Source of the DNA: Epiperipatus broadwayi
Lineage: Eukaryota; Onychophora; Udeonychophora; Euonychophora; Peripatidae
Reading direction: 5' to 3'
Length of the DNA: 64,000 nucleotides
NCBI GenBank assembly: GCA_028023455.1
Contig: JAQFVV010006199.1
Location: 2,232,001 to 2,296,000 of the forward strand
The notes beneath the pieces were generated by a model, which saw only the letters and a list, made by a program, of their open reading frames with translations, was not told where the DNA came from and ran no database searches. Positions within the stretch are counted from its first letter, which is position 1; every line of letters starts with the position of its first letter. The position numbers were made by a program, and so were the translations under genes. Shown in pieces: positions 26,336 through 39,654 of this stretch.

Positions 26336-27512
26336 AAATGATAGCTGCTTTCTTTTTTCAAGCTGGTTTTAGTCCATAGATTTTGAGCTAGCATGACAGT
26401 TTTAGTCCATAGATTTTGAGAAAGCATATGGCAGACCACTTATGATGAAATAACTTTTTTAATAATTTATTTAAAGTTACATGTTTTGAATATGTTTAAT
26501 ATATACGATAAAAACAGTAATACCTGTACAGCTCATTTGCAAGACAAATCTTCCCAACATTCCTCTGTTAAAAAAAGTTTATTCACAAAGCCTAGTCAAA
26601 ATCTGGCCAAGTACCCCTTTCCTACTTATCCTCATAACTGAAAATAATTGATCAATAACAGAAGCTGGGATAGTGAAAAGAAAAACCCTTAGTCTGCTTA
26701 GAATATGAATTCCAAGCTTTGGGGCATTATAAGAATGTGCTAGCCATTAAATTATAAGATATAGTTAATAATTTATCCTAAATATCAAGATCAATTTGAT
26801 ACTAAAATAAATACTTATATGTTTAAGTTGATCTTTGATATAACTGATTAATTCAAATTTAAATAGCATATTATTTATTTAGATTTAGGTGTGTGTGTGT
26901 GTTTACAATCCATTGCATCAATTTTTTTTTTTTAAAAAAAGCCATATTTCCAATTTTTAAATTTTACAATAGATGGAGCTACTTGATCAGGGTGATTTTT
27001 TCTCCCAATTCTTGTTGATAACAAGTAGAAAGATTATGAAAATTCAGAAGGAAAAAACCCCGATCATTTTTAATGAGTAGAATGAAATTAAAAAATAGTA
27101 AATATTTGTTTTGAAGAAATGAGGGGAAATAAATGAAATAAGGAATTCTACATATCCGTTGGGAATTGTAAGAGAAAAAAGCAAAAAAATAGAATGGAAT
27201 TTAAAACATGGCCAAGTTTTTCATATAATTAAGTATGAACTACTTAGACTAATTTGGAAAGGTAGGAAGGAGTCTGCTTTAGCATCTAGAAATGATTGGT
27301 TTTGTATTGAATAGCGAATTCGGAAATGTTTAAATAGAATAAAATAAAAAAAAACATATATACCTTCAATTGTAGTCATTAGATGAGATTATTCAAAAGA
27401 CAATAGCTTGGGTTTTTTTTAATAAGAAAAATGTTGCAAGTTAATACATATGAGAAAACATTTGAAAATATCTATTACTGTATTTACAAACATAATAAAT
27501 ATTGCACAGAGG
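26336..27512. other. Intergenic AT-rich DNA with a short tandem duplication
   Basis: A 24-base phrase AGTTTTAGTCCATAGATTTT(GAG) occurs twice between 26362 and 26421. There is (TG)n near 26889. No gene recognised. Confidence 0.45.
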
Positions 27513-28500
27513 CAAAACTCTCTATACAGTATCACTACTCAATGCAAGCCAGAATAATCAATGAAGGGTTTGTGCATAAAATCCCTATCTAGTGCCTACT
27601 CATCTAATATCCTCAGACTAGTTTCTAGCTTGTGGCTTTCATCAGTGAAGTCATGGATTTGATAGCACTGCAGTTAGATCTTGGGATCGAAAGCAACCCT
27701 CCAGCAGCCACCTTTTACCATATTAGCGAACTACGAGTGCAAAATGAAAACGTTTTTAATTCAAGCTCATCAGCTTGTATAATCATATAGATTTGAACTC
27801 ACTTCAGCATCCATACTTTTTGATGTCTTTAATAACCAGTCACCATAATCCTATTGGGCAGGATTGGTATTAATCCACCAAAGATCACATGATGACCATT
27901 CTTCATGCTTACACAAAGGCAAAACTCTTCACACAGTAGCATCACTCAGTGCAAGCCAGAGTAATCAATGGATACAAGATTTGTGCATAAACTCTTTAAC
28001 TAGTGACTACTCATCCAATATCCACAGACAAGTTTCTAACTTGAGGTTTTTCTTCTGTGTAAACAGTTTGTGTAAGCATATAGAGCATGTGATGTTTAAT
28101 GGTTTAATACCAATCCTGCCCAATAGGATTATGGTGACTGGTTATTAAAGAACCAAAAAGTGTGGAAACTGGATTCAGTTCAGATCTATACAATTATGCA
28201 AGCTGTATGAGCTTGAATTGAAAACATTTTCATTAAAGCTTTATAGTTAGCTAGCAAGATAACAGATGGTACTGGAGAGTTGTATTAGATTCTAAAATTT
28301 AGGTGTAGTGCTCAGAGATCCAAGGTTCCTCACTGATGAAACCACAAGCTAGAAACTAGTCTGCAAATATTGGATGATTAAATACTAGGTATGGATTTTA
28401 TGTGCAAACTTTCCTGCATCGATTCTGACTTGCAGAGTAGTGCTACTATAACGAGTTTTGCTTATGTAAGCATAAAGAATGGTGATCATGTGATGTTTAG
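27513..28500. mobile_element. Foldback element, copy 2, with a nested partial copy in its loop
   Basis: The left arm starts AGGCAAAACTCTCTATACAG at 27512 and runs to about 27870; the right arm spans about 28105-28460. Paired blocks match copy 1 (CAACCCTCCAGCAGCCACCT, AATAACCAGTCACCATAATCC, and so on). Between the arms (27880-28100) a second left-end sequence appears, starting GATCACATGATGACCATTC..TTCATGCTTAC, then AGGCAAAACTC and the same arm sequence, which indicates a copy inserted into its own family. The outer right end repeats the same terminus as the complement of CACATGATCACCATTCTTTA. No protein is encoded. Confidence 0.75.
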
Positions 28501-29149
28501 TGGGATAATAAATATTAAGTACAATTGACAATCATTCATGAGTACATAAAAATAGTCTGCATACCAGTCTTTAAACAAAGATGTTATAATTTATGAAATT
28601 TAATTAGATAATTGAAGTACTGCTGCTAGAACATCTGTGAGGAATATTTTGGATTCCCCTATTATGACAATTATTTACTTTACCAATACGTGTAAATTGT
28701 AAAAATCACTGGCCTCAAACTGTAGATGTTTTATATATATATATGAAGATCAAAAATGAAAGCCATTACTGGATGGTGGCAAAAGAAGCTATGTGCATAT
28801 TATTTATTGTTATACATTCATTAAGTAATTATATTAATTTAAATTGTTTGTAACATAATTTCAGCTTACACAGACACAATAAATAGTATTTCATTCACTT
28901 TTTTTTTAAGTGGTAAAGTTATAAAAATGTTTTATTCACATTTTAAGTAATTTATTTATTTTAAACTTAATAATATACATTCAAAATGTAGGTGCAATAA
29001 ACCTATTCCTAAGTTCATTAAAAAGGACTATTTTTCTGACAATATTAGAAATCTGTTAAAAGGAAACACATGGCATTTTCAGCTTGAAAAAAATTAAATG
29101 TGGAACTTCAAAATACGTAGAAGTTTAACTTAAGTTTTAAAAATGATTT
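28501..29149. other. AT-rich intergenic DNA
   Basis: No recognisable feature beyond low-complexity AT tracts. It may contain unreadable 5' sequence of the LINE that becomes recognisable from about 29150. Confidence 0.4.
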
Positions 29150-29846
29150 GATTAAAACTGAAAAAAAAAAAGATGTTCATTGATTGATATACTTTTAAAG
29201 ATGTATCCATTTTATCTACTCATTTAGATGAAGGCATCCAATTAAGATTAAAATAGCAAAATAGAAAAACTGCAGGTCCTAACAAAATATCTTTTAAGTT
29301 TTAAAATATGGATTAGTGAATCTCAAGAATCCTTCTATTGTTCCATTTTTTCAAAATAAAGGACAGATAAGATTGCAGTAATTATCATTTATTATCCACT
29401 ACAATAAAGATACTTTCAGAGACTCAGTATAGAATAAATTATAATTTTTATTACTAAGCAAATGTTAGCAATCTTGGAATAAAAATGATTTATATAGTTG
29501 AGTTATGGAATTTGACTCAATTTTAATCAAATAGGTCTATGACATTGTTTGGAATTAGTTTAATGTTAACCAAAGTTTATACATATTATGTAACTTTTAC
29601 ATGACAAAATGAGAAAAAGCATTATTGCAACAAGTAGAAAATTTGAGGCATTCGAAATGAAAACTATGTTAAGCAAGGATCTATACTTGTTGCAATATTT
29701 TCAATTTTTATGTTAGTAGTCTAATGAAATAGGAATAAAGATGTAATAACAGGTTTAATGGTGGAATTTGTTTATCTGAATCAACTAAAAGCAAAATAAG
29801 AACATCTTGGATTCATAATATTGTCTATTCAAAAGACAATCTACAC
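29150..29846 (+). pseudogene. L2/CR1-like LINE reverse transcriptase, first segment
   Basis: Decayed non-LTR reverse transcriptase. Readable blocks are KTAGPNKI near 29265, DKIAVII/DNYHLLSTTIKILSE at 29370-29425, PKFIHIM*LLHDKMRKSII..KFEAFEM at 29570-29665, and VKQGSILVAIFSIFM-like text at 29665-29715. These correspond to the KAPGPDGI, resolving-strand and VKQGC-LAP-LF-IF blocks of L2/CR1-type LINEs. The reading stops at the 8-bp site 29839-29846, where hAT elements are inserted, and resumes at 32589. Clade assignment is from memory of these blocks, so L2 versus CR1 is uncertain. Confidence 0.7.
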
Positions 29847-30919
29847 CAGTGGTCTTCAATCACCGGGCCACAGAAGTTTTCTGTCGGTCCGCAGCTAGAC
29901 TGGCAAGAAAGTTTGTAATAACAAAATAAGATTTTAAACTTTTAATTAATATGAATTTTTATTTATTTTTTCATCGCATTTATTAAAAAAAAAAAAAACA
30001 GAACAAAAACAAAATCTAATCAATCATACATAAATTAATTTGTTTTTCTATTTATCACAATGTTTATGGGGGGGGGGTAGAAAAGTTTTTTATTACACAA
30101 ACTCTGGTTGTCTTTTGATAGCCAATCACGTCTGCTTGTCAGCATTGTTAAAACAATAAAATGTAACTGACTTTTTTTAAAAGATCTCTTAAATTTTTTC
30201 TACTCTCTTTTAATATTTCATTTTTAGTGTTTTTTTTTTTTTTTTGGTTCTAACTTTTTATTACCTTTTTTTAAAAATAAAAACCAAAAAATAAGTTCTG
30301 TCTCTAACTTTTACAAAGTATTTCTCAATACACCCCCACCACCCCAAAATAAAGTAAGATCAAAACTTTTAAACTTTTTCAAGATTCATTTTTTGTTTAA
30401 AAATATGCCCGCTTTTTTATAGTCTATAAGGCAATATTTTTTTTGGCTTTATTTGTATACTGCTAAAATACTAAAACTTTTATTTTTAAAACCTAATTTC
30501 TGTTACCTTTTTTTAAAAATAAAAACAAACAAAAATATCTTTGGTGTCTATCTTTTGTCTCAGTGATGACAACATATTTCTCAACCCCCCCAATAAAATA
30601 AGATCAAAACTTTTGACTTTTTCAACTAACAATGAAATAACATAAAATACAAGCACATTAATAAGAACAATTGTTATTGTATGTTTTCTGTAGCAGTATG
30701 ACTGAGCAACTCGAGAAAGTGTTTAACATGTGAAGGTAAGCACCACCATTACAATACACAATAACTAGTATGCTGTTTTGGTCAGTTATAAAAATTATGC
30801 TTATCTAAGGCTAAGCAGGTTACATATTTAAGAAAATTTATCTGTAAACTTCTGCTGGTCCGCAAAATCTTATCCTTACTTTTACCGGTCCGCAGGTGTG
30901 AAAAGGTTGAAGACCACTG
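29847..30919. mobile_element. Non-autonomous hAT element (1073 bp) with perfect 8-bp target duplication
   Basis: Terminal inverted repeats CAGTGGTCTTCAA (29847-29859) and TTGAAGACCACTG (30907-30919) are bounded by identical 8-bp direct repeats ATCTACAC at 29839-29846 and 30920-30927, the hallmark of hAT transposition. Subterminal GGTCCGCAG motifs occur near both ends (29886 and 30887). The interior is AT-rich with poly-T, a G-run at 30068 and no transposase. The unusually intact ends suggest it is younger than its neighbours. Confidence 0.9.
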
Positions 30920-30927
30920 ATCTACAC

Positions 30928-32588
30928 TATAGTGTGATAGCTAACAAGAACCTTGTTCCAGAATATCCCCCACACACCCCTCTACCAACCAAAATTTGTG
31001 AGAATGAGCATGGCCTACAGCTTCAAACAAAATATTGTGAGCCCATGTCTCAAAAAAAGAAATACACTTGTGGCTATTTGCCAGAGTATGTAAAGATGGG
31101 TTTCATAGAATCTGTTATAAATAAACAACACCAGATGTGTTTGTGTCATAAAATATCCAATGAGGCAATGAAGAAAAGTTGATTGCGAGAACATCTTGCT
31201 ACAAAGCACCAAATAAGGACAAGCCCATTGAATATTTTCAGGAAATATATAAAAAATTTCAAAATTGTTCAACAATTGTATTATTTAAGAAACATGCATC
31301 GAACGAAGAGGGGTTAATTGCCTCGTATTGCATTTCACAATTAATTGCAAAGTGATAAAAGCTATAATATTGGAGAAACTATAAAAATACCCTCTATAAA
31401 AAAGAATTTACCTCAACAGTAATGCATCAAGATATACCTGAAATTTTAAAAACGTCCCTAAGCAATAGCATAGTAAAGTGACGAAATGGCAGTTAATGCT
31501 GAAAAAAAAACATTCTACAATTCTTCATTTTCCATGCAAATGGACGAATCTACCATTGAAGATAATGCTTTATTAATGGCATATGTAAATTATTTTGATG
31601 AAACCAATACCTTACAATAAGAAATACTATTCGCAATCTCATTGCAGATACAAAAGGAGTACCTATATTTAATACTGTGAAATCATATTTTACAAAAAAT
31701 ATTCCTTTGAATATTATTGCATGTTCTACTGATGGAAACCATCAATGGTGGCAGTTACAAATTTGAACTACTTCGTTATAATCTATTGAATTAGAGAATT
31801 TCATCAGTTTCCGGAATTATCATCTATAAAAGATGATGTAACTCCAGAGGATATTGACAGATTCAGTATCGCCACTTCAACAAACTTAAATTGGACATGG
31901 AAAAACAATTTGAAGTTATTTTGAAATTGAAGGTGCACGATTGGATGAAAAATCCTTTTACCGCAAATATTGAAGAGGCTGCTACAACTTGCCAAGATTG
32001 TTAGAAATTAGATATGAAGAAAATAAACATAAATTCGATAGTGATGGATATGAAAACCTATGGCAAAATAAAAAAATGCCAGTCATATCTAAATATGTGG
32101 AAAATTATATTCAGTTTATTGATACCTTTTCCTATCTCATATCTTGTGGAAACAGGCTTTAGTGCTGTTAGTCATATTACAACCAAAGAAAGAAACCGAT
32201 TGATAACTGTATTTCTGGAAGAGACCATTTGTTCCTTACAAAAATTGAGCCAGATATCCAGTATTTAGTTTTGCAGCATCAGCCTCAGGGATCTCATTAA
32301 TAATTTAATTAATTAAATGTAATTTCATCAGACTTCATAGATTTAACTACAGGAAGTTGTTTTATAAAGATTTATTCTGCCTAACTTAGCGAAAGTCCAA
32401 CATAAAGTATTTGGTAAATAATTATTATATGTTTTAGCTTGCTGAAACTCTGCTTTATAAATTTTATAAAGTAAAGTCACTTCCCTACTTTATAAATCAC
32501 CATTACTGAGGAACCGGTGGGAAGTTAGAAAATTTTATTATAGGGATACAAAAGTGGGCGGTGGGTATAAAAAGGTTGACTACTCTTG
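30928..32588 (+). mobile_element. Decayed hAT element carrying BED-finger transposase, inserted at the same target site
   Basis: It abuts the preceding hAT element directly after ATCTACAC. It ends AAGGTTGACTACTCTTG at 32588, followed by ATCTACAG (32589-32596), a 7/8 match to the same target sequence. The complement of this right end aligns with the TIR of the neighbouring element at 18 of 25 positions (shared TCAACCTTTT core), so the two are related hATs. The left end (TATAGTGTGATAGCTAAC) is decayed from the expected CA start. It contains a broken transposase frame. Confidence 0.65.
31045..32266 (+). pseudogene. hAT transposase pseudogene (BED zinc finger plus hAT C-terminal dimerisation domain)
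   Basis: The N-terminal part (31045-31260) reads as a BED-type finger: KYTCGYLPEYVKMGFIESV, CLCHKI, then after a stop LREHLATKHQ, giving the C-x2-C...H-x-H pattern. Middle remnants include SFSMQMDESTIEDNALLMAY at 31530-31580, matching the LQ-DEST-D catalytic-core phrase. The end (32100-32266) reads SLLIPFPISYLVETGFSAVS..TKERNRL, the hAT dimerisation motif (P-TYLCE-GFS-L...K-RNRL). Multiple stops and frameshifts. It resembles the ZBED5/SCAND3-like transposase group. It is not a domesticated host gene because the frame is broken. Confidence 0.85.
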
Positions 32589-33510
32589 ATCTACAGAATG
32601 TATCCAATGCTTTAAATGCAATATTTATACTTTGGTTTGATAATTAATGCTAAAAAGAACTATTTCTTTGCCAGCTGGTCGTGGAAGAGAAATCCTCAGC
32701 AATTTTTAACTTTGATAGTTATTTAACTGAAAATGTAAACCAGTTCAAATATCTTAGTAATTTTATAAGTAGAACGGTGAACTTATATCTTCAAGTGCAA
32801 TACAGCATCTAACATGCCTTTGCTACTGTTTTTAACAAATTATAACAAAGAAATATCTACTGCAATTATATTAGCTTATATAGTTATTTTATCTAATTAA
32901 TATTATATGGAAATGAGGCTTGGACACTATTGATGCAACTAAGTTTCATTTAAGGATGTTCCATAAAATTTTAAATACAATGGCAAAATCACAAAATTTG
33001 GATTAATCGTTTACTATTGTAAAATCACACCTTCATTGAACTGGATATATAAAAACAATGAACAAAACTAATTTCTTTTAAAAAATATTTTATGATGAAC
33101 TTATTCAGTTTTTGGGAAAGACTATTTACACCATAAGTATTATCTGAAGAATATTTTAAGTGCAATGTTGATTGTTTCCCTTGGGGATATGGTAGAATTA
33201 GAATACACTGGAAAGGTTCAATTAGACATAACATTGAAATATTTTAGACATTTTTCTGGAGAAATTAAAAAGCATAGCAAAATATCAAATAGAAATATGA
33301 AACAACATGAAGTATAATTGATACAAAGACTGGTTTGTAGAGTCACTTCAAATTCAGAACCACCTCCACATTTTACTATTTCAACATTGCCATCAAATTG
33401 ACTAAAATGATTGTTATAACACTGAATTAATCCGTAAGAATGTACTAAATTTTTTTTTGTAATTCTTGTCTCTTAGGCCATGTGGAGTCTAGCCGGGATT
33501 AGGAAAGCTT
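32589..33510 (+). pseudogene. L2/CR1-like LINE reverse transcriptase, second segment
   Basis: Resumes exactly at the hAT target site: joined across it the frame reads DNLQNVSNALNAIF. Further blocks are KSSAIFNFDSYLTENVNQFKYLSNFISRTVNL (32690-32785, the YLG-S-IS box), LYGNEAWTLL (32905-32935, for LYG-E-WT), FHLRMFHKIL near 32950, HLHWTGYI (33030-33055, for LRW-GH) and IFYDELIQFLGK (33085-33120). A possible C-terminal Cys/His remnant lies near 33465-33500. Dead, with several stops. Order and spacing match the reverse transcriptase thumb and C-terminal region of L2/CR1-like LINEs. Confidence 0.8.
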
Positions 33511-34481
33511 CTACCAAGAAAGCATTTTAAGAATTCTATACAAATCAAAATAGAGTAAGGACATTTAAAAAATGCATGAAGTGAGAACTCCCAGAATAAA
33601 CTGCATCAATTTATATATAATTTGCTGCCTAAAATCATGGTAAAGATAAGATAAATGGGTTCTGGTGCAAAAAATTAAGGTATAAGATTGTTATTCTGGA
33701 GCTAACAAGTGATATTGATATATGTATTGTTAATGGTTAAACAGAAAACAGTTCTTGAATGATTATTTTAGATACATATTCTGCATAGTAACCAGATGGT
33801 GAAGAAATTGGAGAAGAAAAAATACAAAAACTATGCTGTAATGAATTGAGAAGACAATGATAAAGTTGTAGAAGATTATGGGTTAAATGTAGAAATAAGC
33901 TTTATTTTTAAAAAAACAACAACAACATAATAATGAATAATTAAAAAAATAATAAAAGAATTTATATATGGAAATCTCCAGATAGTATAATTCCATTTCA
34001 ATAACTTAAAAACAATATTACACATACAACTTGAAGCATATTTGGATTGATAGACCAGATATGTTTTTAAAAAAAAGAAAAAATGAACTCATTGATATTG
34101 ACAAAGAAAATTTTGTGGATAAGCATATTTGAATTGATAGACCACATATGTTTTTAAAAAAAAGAAGAAATGAACTCATTGATATTGATAAAAGAAAATT
34201 TTGTGGATGTGTTAGATTAAAAAATAATGAAGAATCCTAGTAGACAGATTAATAAAAAAATTAAATAAAAGATACTATAAAAAAGTTATGAAATAATTAA
34301 AAAAACAAATAAGGTATGAATACAGATGCATGAATTGCTATCATTATTTCTAAAATTTAATAAAACTCTAAGTGAATCTGCAAATAACAATGTTATCTAC
34401 ATCAACATGTATAAAGCTTAAATAATATTCATCAATTACACTAGTAATAAACATACAAACAATTCCTTTTTTAAAATCAAC
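33511..34481. other. Short intergenic stretch with an 87-bp tandem duplication
   Basis: Between the LINE remnant and the presumed Cdc42 poly(A) site. Two adjacent copies of an 87-bp unit beginning AAGCATATTTG lie at 34034-34120 and 34121-34208 and differ at only a few positions. The rest is A-rich. No gene seen. Confidence 0.55.
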
Positions 34482-35669
34482 TTTATTGGATTTTTTTTTC
34501 TTTTCATTTAGTATTAAGATACAAAATAATTTTACTTCAAATAAGCCACTTGGGAAATTTAAATCTTGAAATCATAAATAAAAGAATTTGTACAAAGTTC
34601 TATTTTATCTCTCTAACAGATCTGCTGTTCATAAAATCAAGATTTAAAGTATCACACACATTACATAAAATCTGAGTATTTACTTGGACCCAAAAAAATC
34701 TGACCACTAAGACTTTTCCCTCAAAATTTCCCAATTATTTTGATTTCATCAAAAGTTATAAAAGTGGCCTTAAATATGATTCCATTTGGGTCTACCTCAC
34801 CATCATAAATAAATTTGTTCATTCTTACAATGAATAAATATTTCATTGCACCACCTAAAATTGCACTTAAAATAGACACCGACAGAAATTCATGTGTTCT
34901 ATTAACAATCCCAAAATTACTGATTTTTTTTTAACTGGCAAGTTTTCTTATTATTTTTTTAATTCAATTTACACACTTTTTTCTAAAGATACAACTGTTT
35001 GACTTAATAAAATAATGCCTCAATTTTTTTTTTTTTTTTTGCTTAAAAAATTACTAAAAATTAAATTTATATCCAATATATTTATAAACAAAATAATAAT
35101 AAATAAATATCTAAAGACGAGGAGGAAGACCCATGAAATTTTGTTCCTTAAACTGCAAAAAAAAAAAAAAAATGCCTTTAAGCATAATTCTTGGAAGAGG
35201 TAATATAAAAAAAAAATGTTTTAAATTAAAAGAAAAACCTAATAATTTTTAATAATTAAAAAACTATTAGAAAGGGAATATACAGTTCTCAGACAAAATA
35301 GTAATTAAAAAAAAAAACCTATGAAGCTTTTTAAAGACATGATTGGAGTAGTAATGAAAACACATCCTCTCAAGATGACTGTTCATGTTAGATTCACTGA
35401 ACTGTTGCCTGTTTCTTTTTTCAAATCTTTAAATGACACAACAGAAAATAGAGGAAGATGGGAGGAAAAAAGAGAAGATGGACATTATATATCTCCCGCC
35501 CCCTTTCACTTTTTTTATTGTATTAAAAATTCTTTGAAACCATCACATATTTTGTGATAATAGTCAGCATAAGCACAGTCAATGTACATATTTTACAAAT
35601 CAGAAGTTGGAATAGAAAATCCGTCAGAAAATGGAAATATATCAATCTTGATGAAAAACTGCAGATCTT
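34482..35669 (-). terminator. Probable Cdc42 3'UTR and poly(A) signal
   Basis: The region downstream of the Cdc42 stop codon on the minus strand. TTTATT at 34482-34487 is AATAAA on the transcript, followed by a GT-rich stretch (TTGTTTGTATGTTTATT on the minus strand) suitable as a downstream element. The sequence between has the mixed, non-repetitive texture of a UTR. Other AATAAA hexamers occur, so the end is provisional. Confidence 0.4.
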
Positions 35670-35885
<216 letters not shown>

Positions 35886-38800
35886 TTATACCATCAACTA
35901 TACCAGAACTGTCCAAAACAATTCCCATGAGCTACATGTAGCCAGCCTAAATATTTTTTTTTTGAGTTTAAAAATAAAAGATTTGAAGTGAATGCTTATT
36001 AGATATTTTAATGTTATCACTAATCAATAATCTTGATGTTGATAATATTATCTGATGTTTTTAGATATCACTCCCACATATTTTTCAAATATAAGATGCA
36101 TCAAAGTGAACTTGTTCCACTGTTTCAATCAAAGATATATGCTACTAATTTTAATAGTTAGTGTGCACAATTAGTTAGTTCTACTCACATATAGTTTGTT
36201 TATATTTTATTTTGGAAGTGCCCCTTGAATAATTTTTTTTTAATGTAGCCCTTGAATTATTTAAGGTTAGATAGCCTTGAATTACATCAAAGGAACAAAC
36301 TGGCAAAAAGGGTAAAAACACAGCAAGTTTATAGATAAAATTAACTGACTCCAAATGCAATTGTGCAGATGATATAATAAATGCAGTACACATCTTGCAG
36401 TTTATATTTAATCAACTTACAACTAACTTTTTTTAAAGCATTTAATTATATACTCTACTGTTTATTTAGTGTAATATAGTTAATTAAAAAAAATTATTAA
36501 CTATGTAAATAGAATTCAGTTTAAAAGTATAAAAAAAATACTTTAGACTTTTGCTATAAGATTGGATTTGAATATAATAGTTGAGATGGCTGAAAAAATC
36601 AAATGAAAAACTATTCCATGAATATAAAGATTTCCAGAATTGAACACATCAATTCAAAAATAACTGAAGATCATGGAATAAATTTATATGCTCAATTCAT
36701 TGTCAGAGATGGAAAAAAACTAGATATTGTAAGACAATAATAATGTTTTGTAGCATAAATAATATATCATTCTAGAGATAGCAAATATATATAATAGTTT
36801 TGATTAGTAGTTACACAGACATCTGATAATTATTTATGTCCAAATACCAACAAAACTATTAATGATGAAAAAATAAAAAGCAATATGAAAAAATAAAAAG
36901 CTAAAAGAGAATACAAAAATACACGTATATTGACAATGTAAAATCAAAATATTGAGATGAATCACAAAAAACTAAGACAGTGATGGTAAATTATGTATTA
37001 TGGATAAGAAATGATAACAGTAATACTCATTAAGTCATGGCAAATAAAACATATTTCAAAAATCAAATTTACCTAAAAAAAGAACTAGTTGCTACAAATA
37101 CTTTCAAACAATATTAATAGTGCATATCCTGATATAGATTTAGATTTAAATTAAATGGCAGTAATGAATTAAAATTATGATTTTAAAAGAATAAAATCAG
37201 CTGACAACAATAAAAAAAAGGCAATTGATAAATCTTCAATTTGTTGGAAAATAAACACAAATAGTAATACACTTATTGATCACAAAAACCAATTATTCAA
37301 AAAAATATTTAAGATGTTAATCTAACGAAAGCATGTGTTTACCCATTTACCAAACAGTACTGGAAACACCATCAATATCATGATTTTCTAATATGCAAGA
37401 GTGCTTATCAAGATCATATTTTAAACACATGTGGAAGTTTGGTTAATAAATAATCACTAAATGATATTGTTTACAGTGTTATAAATTCATCTTCAGAATA
37501 TTTTCTAGCCTTTATCTTCGCCAGAGAAAAACGAAAATTCAAAGCTGGAACTAATACTTATACAATTAGCAAATACCTTTACTCCTTTATATTATCCAAG
37601 CTAATAATATTCTGAAAATTAAAAAAAAATCACAAAGTTTAAATCTAGGATAACTTATTTGCATAGATATACAGATCTAACACTAGATTAGTTTATATAT
37701 ATTTTAGAGGCCTCAATTTTGGGACAACTATAGACTACTCCCTTTAGCATAGATGATTAGTATTAACAGCAACATCACATTGTGATATTGTTTCCAAGGT
37801 GTGGTATATCAATATATGGTCATCCATTTCAATCTTAAAAAAAAAAATTTTTTTTTGACTATGGAGTGATGATTAGACACTGCACCTTCTTCAAACTCCA
37901 ACTCAGTTTCATTCAGGAATGTTGATTGATATGTCAGCTCCACCAACAACTTGCTGTGTTGATATATTTCGATTTTGCGATCAGATGAGTCATGAATATT
38001 TTTTCTAATAGATAAGTTACATCTACAATTTTTTAATATATTTTTATTCTTTTGCTTCCTGGTTACAATAACATTTAATTATTTGTAGGCAATCATTTTA
38101 CAGTAATCACTTAATTTTATATTTTAAATGGATTTATCTAACAGTAAAATCTTTTTCACTAGTTGAGAAGTAAGGCAGACAATAAAAATAGCATTTAATT
38201 GGAAATTTTATAAGGAATATAAAGAACTAGTTAATAACAATATAATTTTAAAATTAACTGTTAAAATCTTAATTTTTTAATACTATTTTGAATATGTGAT
38301 GACTATTTTTTCAGCTTTATTACATTTCTTGGACTATTATTTTTCTGATAACACATAATATTTGATTTAAAGTTATCATAAAAATTGTATATTAAACCAA
38401 AATTTCCAAAAATCACATCTGGTTGCTATCTAGTGTAATTAATGGTCAAGGTCTAATAAAATTACTATTATATATATAGTAGCTCCCACATTTAAATGTA
38501 CATATAGCAAATAAACTTTATAAATTATAATGATTGCTCAAAAAAAAAAAAAAAAAACACTATTTATGAAATACATTAAAACAATCTATTGATTTATTAA
38601 CAAAAAAAGACATTAATATTTTATTCACCAACCTATTCATTAGATACCTGCTGCATGAACAAAATTTAAACGCATATTTCACGTTGACTTCAAATTTCAA
38701 GGTAATAGTGCAGATATACCCTGTCATTATGCAATGATTATTCTGTTATCAAAAGCAAAATCAGTGCAAAAAAAGATTATGCATACAATTTAAAATAGAA

Positions 38801-39654
38801 ATTTTTATATCCAATGATTCAATGAGTCGAAGATAAAATTTAATGGTATGAAAAGATGACAAAATAGAGGTTTGAAAACCTATATAAATAGAAGGTAAAA
38901 TCAATGATTAAATATATAAAGATTTACTGCAAAATTTGCACCTAAAATTAATAAATTTCTTTGGAATGTAACTGTCTTTAGGGACAAGAGAAGATTCACA
39001 AATATATATATATGTAGCATTTGTGTTATTTTAATGATTCCTGGAATTAGGTCATATAAATGATTTAAAAAATATATATGTGTCAATGCATATACTTTTG
39101 CAAAATATTTTTTCTGGATTTGTAATGATGATAGTCAGTATTTCTCATCAATGACCTAAAGTCAATTGCAATCCGGAAGAGACTTATTAATATTAAATGA
39201 AAATTTTGTAATAAATCTTTATATACCTTGACATAAATTTCATTATCATTTGTGCAACCAACTTTCTTTTATCTCTCTCTCAATTAGATAAGTTTTTCAA
39301 ACTCTATCTCCTTTATTTTGTTATCTTCTCCTACAGTTAAAATTATCTGCAATTCCTTAAATCATTAGATGCAATCATTTCAAAAACTTGTATAATTTGC
39401 CTTGCTGTAAAAATTTCCCTATCAAATTGCATTTTCAATAGACCTTAATTTTAGCATTAATTTTGCCTCTGATATAAAAAGAACAATCACTTAAAGACTA
39501 ATACAGTATACAACTGTTTACTGCCTTGAAATATAAAGTCAATATGAAGTTTAGGTTCAATTTTGTGCATGATGCAAGTATCATCAAATAAATAGATACA
39601 TGAAAAAAAGTGCCTAATATATATATTTTAAAATAATATATGGTATCAATAAAG

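Noticed and set aside
30898-31182. Intact BED-finger host gene
   Set aside because: The open frame starts inside a hAT terminal repeat, stops within the finger, and later transposase blocks lie in other frames; it is a decayed transposase.
36560-37990. Decayed LINE or Penelope fragment
   Set aside because: Some stretches look weakly protein-like on either strand, but no block of a known reverse transcriptase or endonuclease could be matched.
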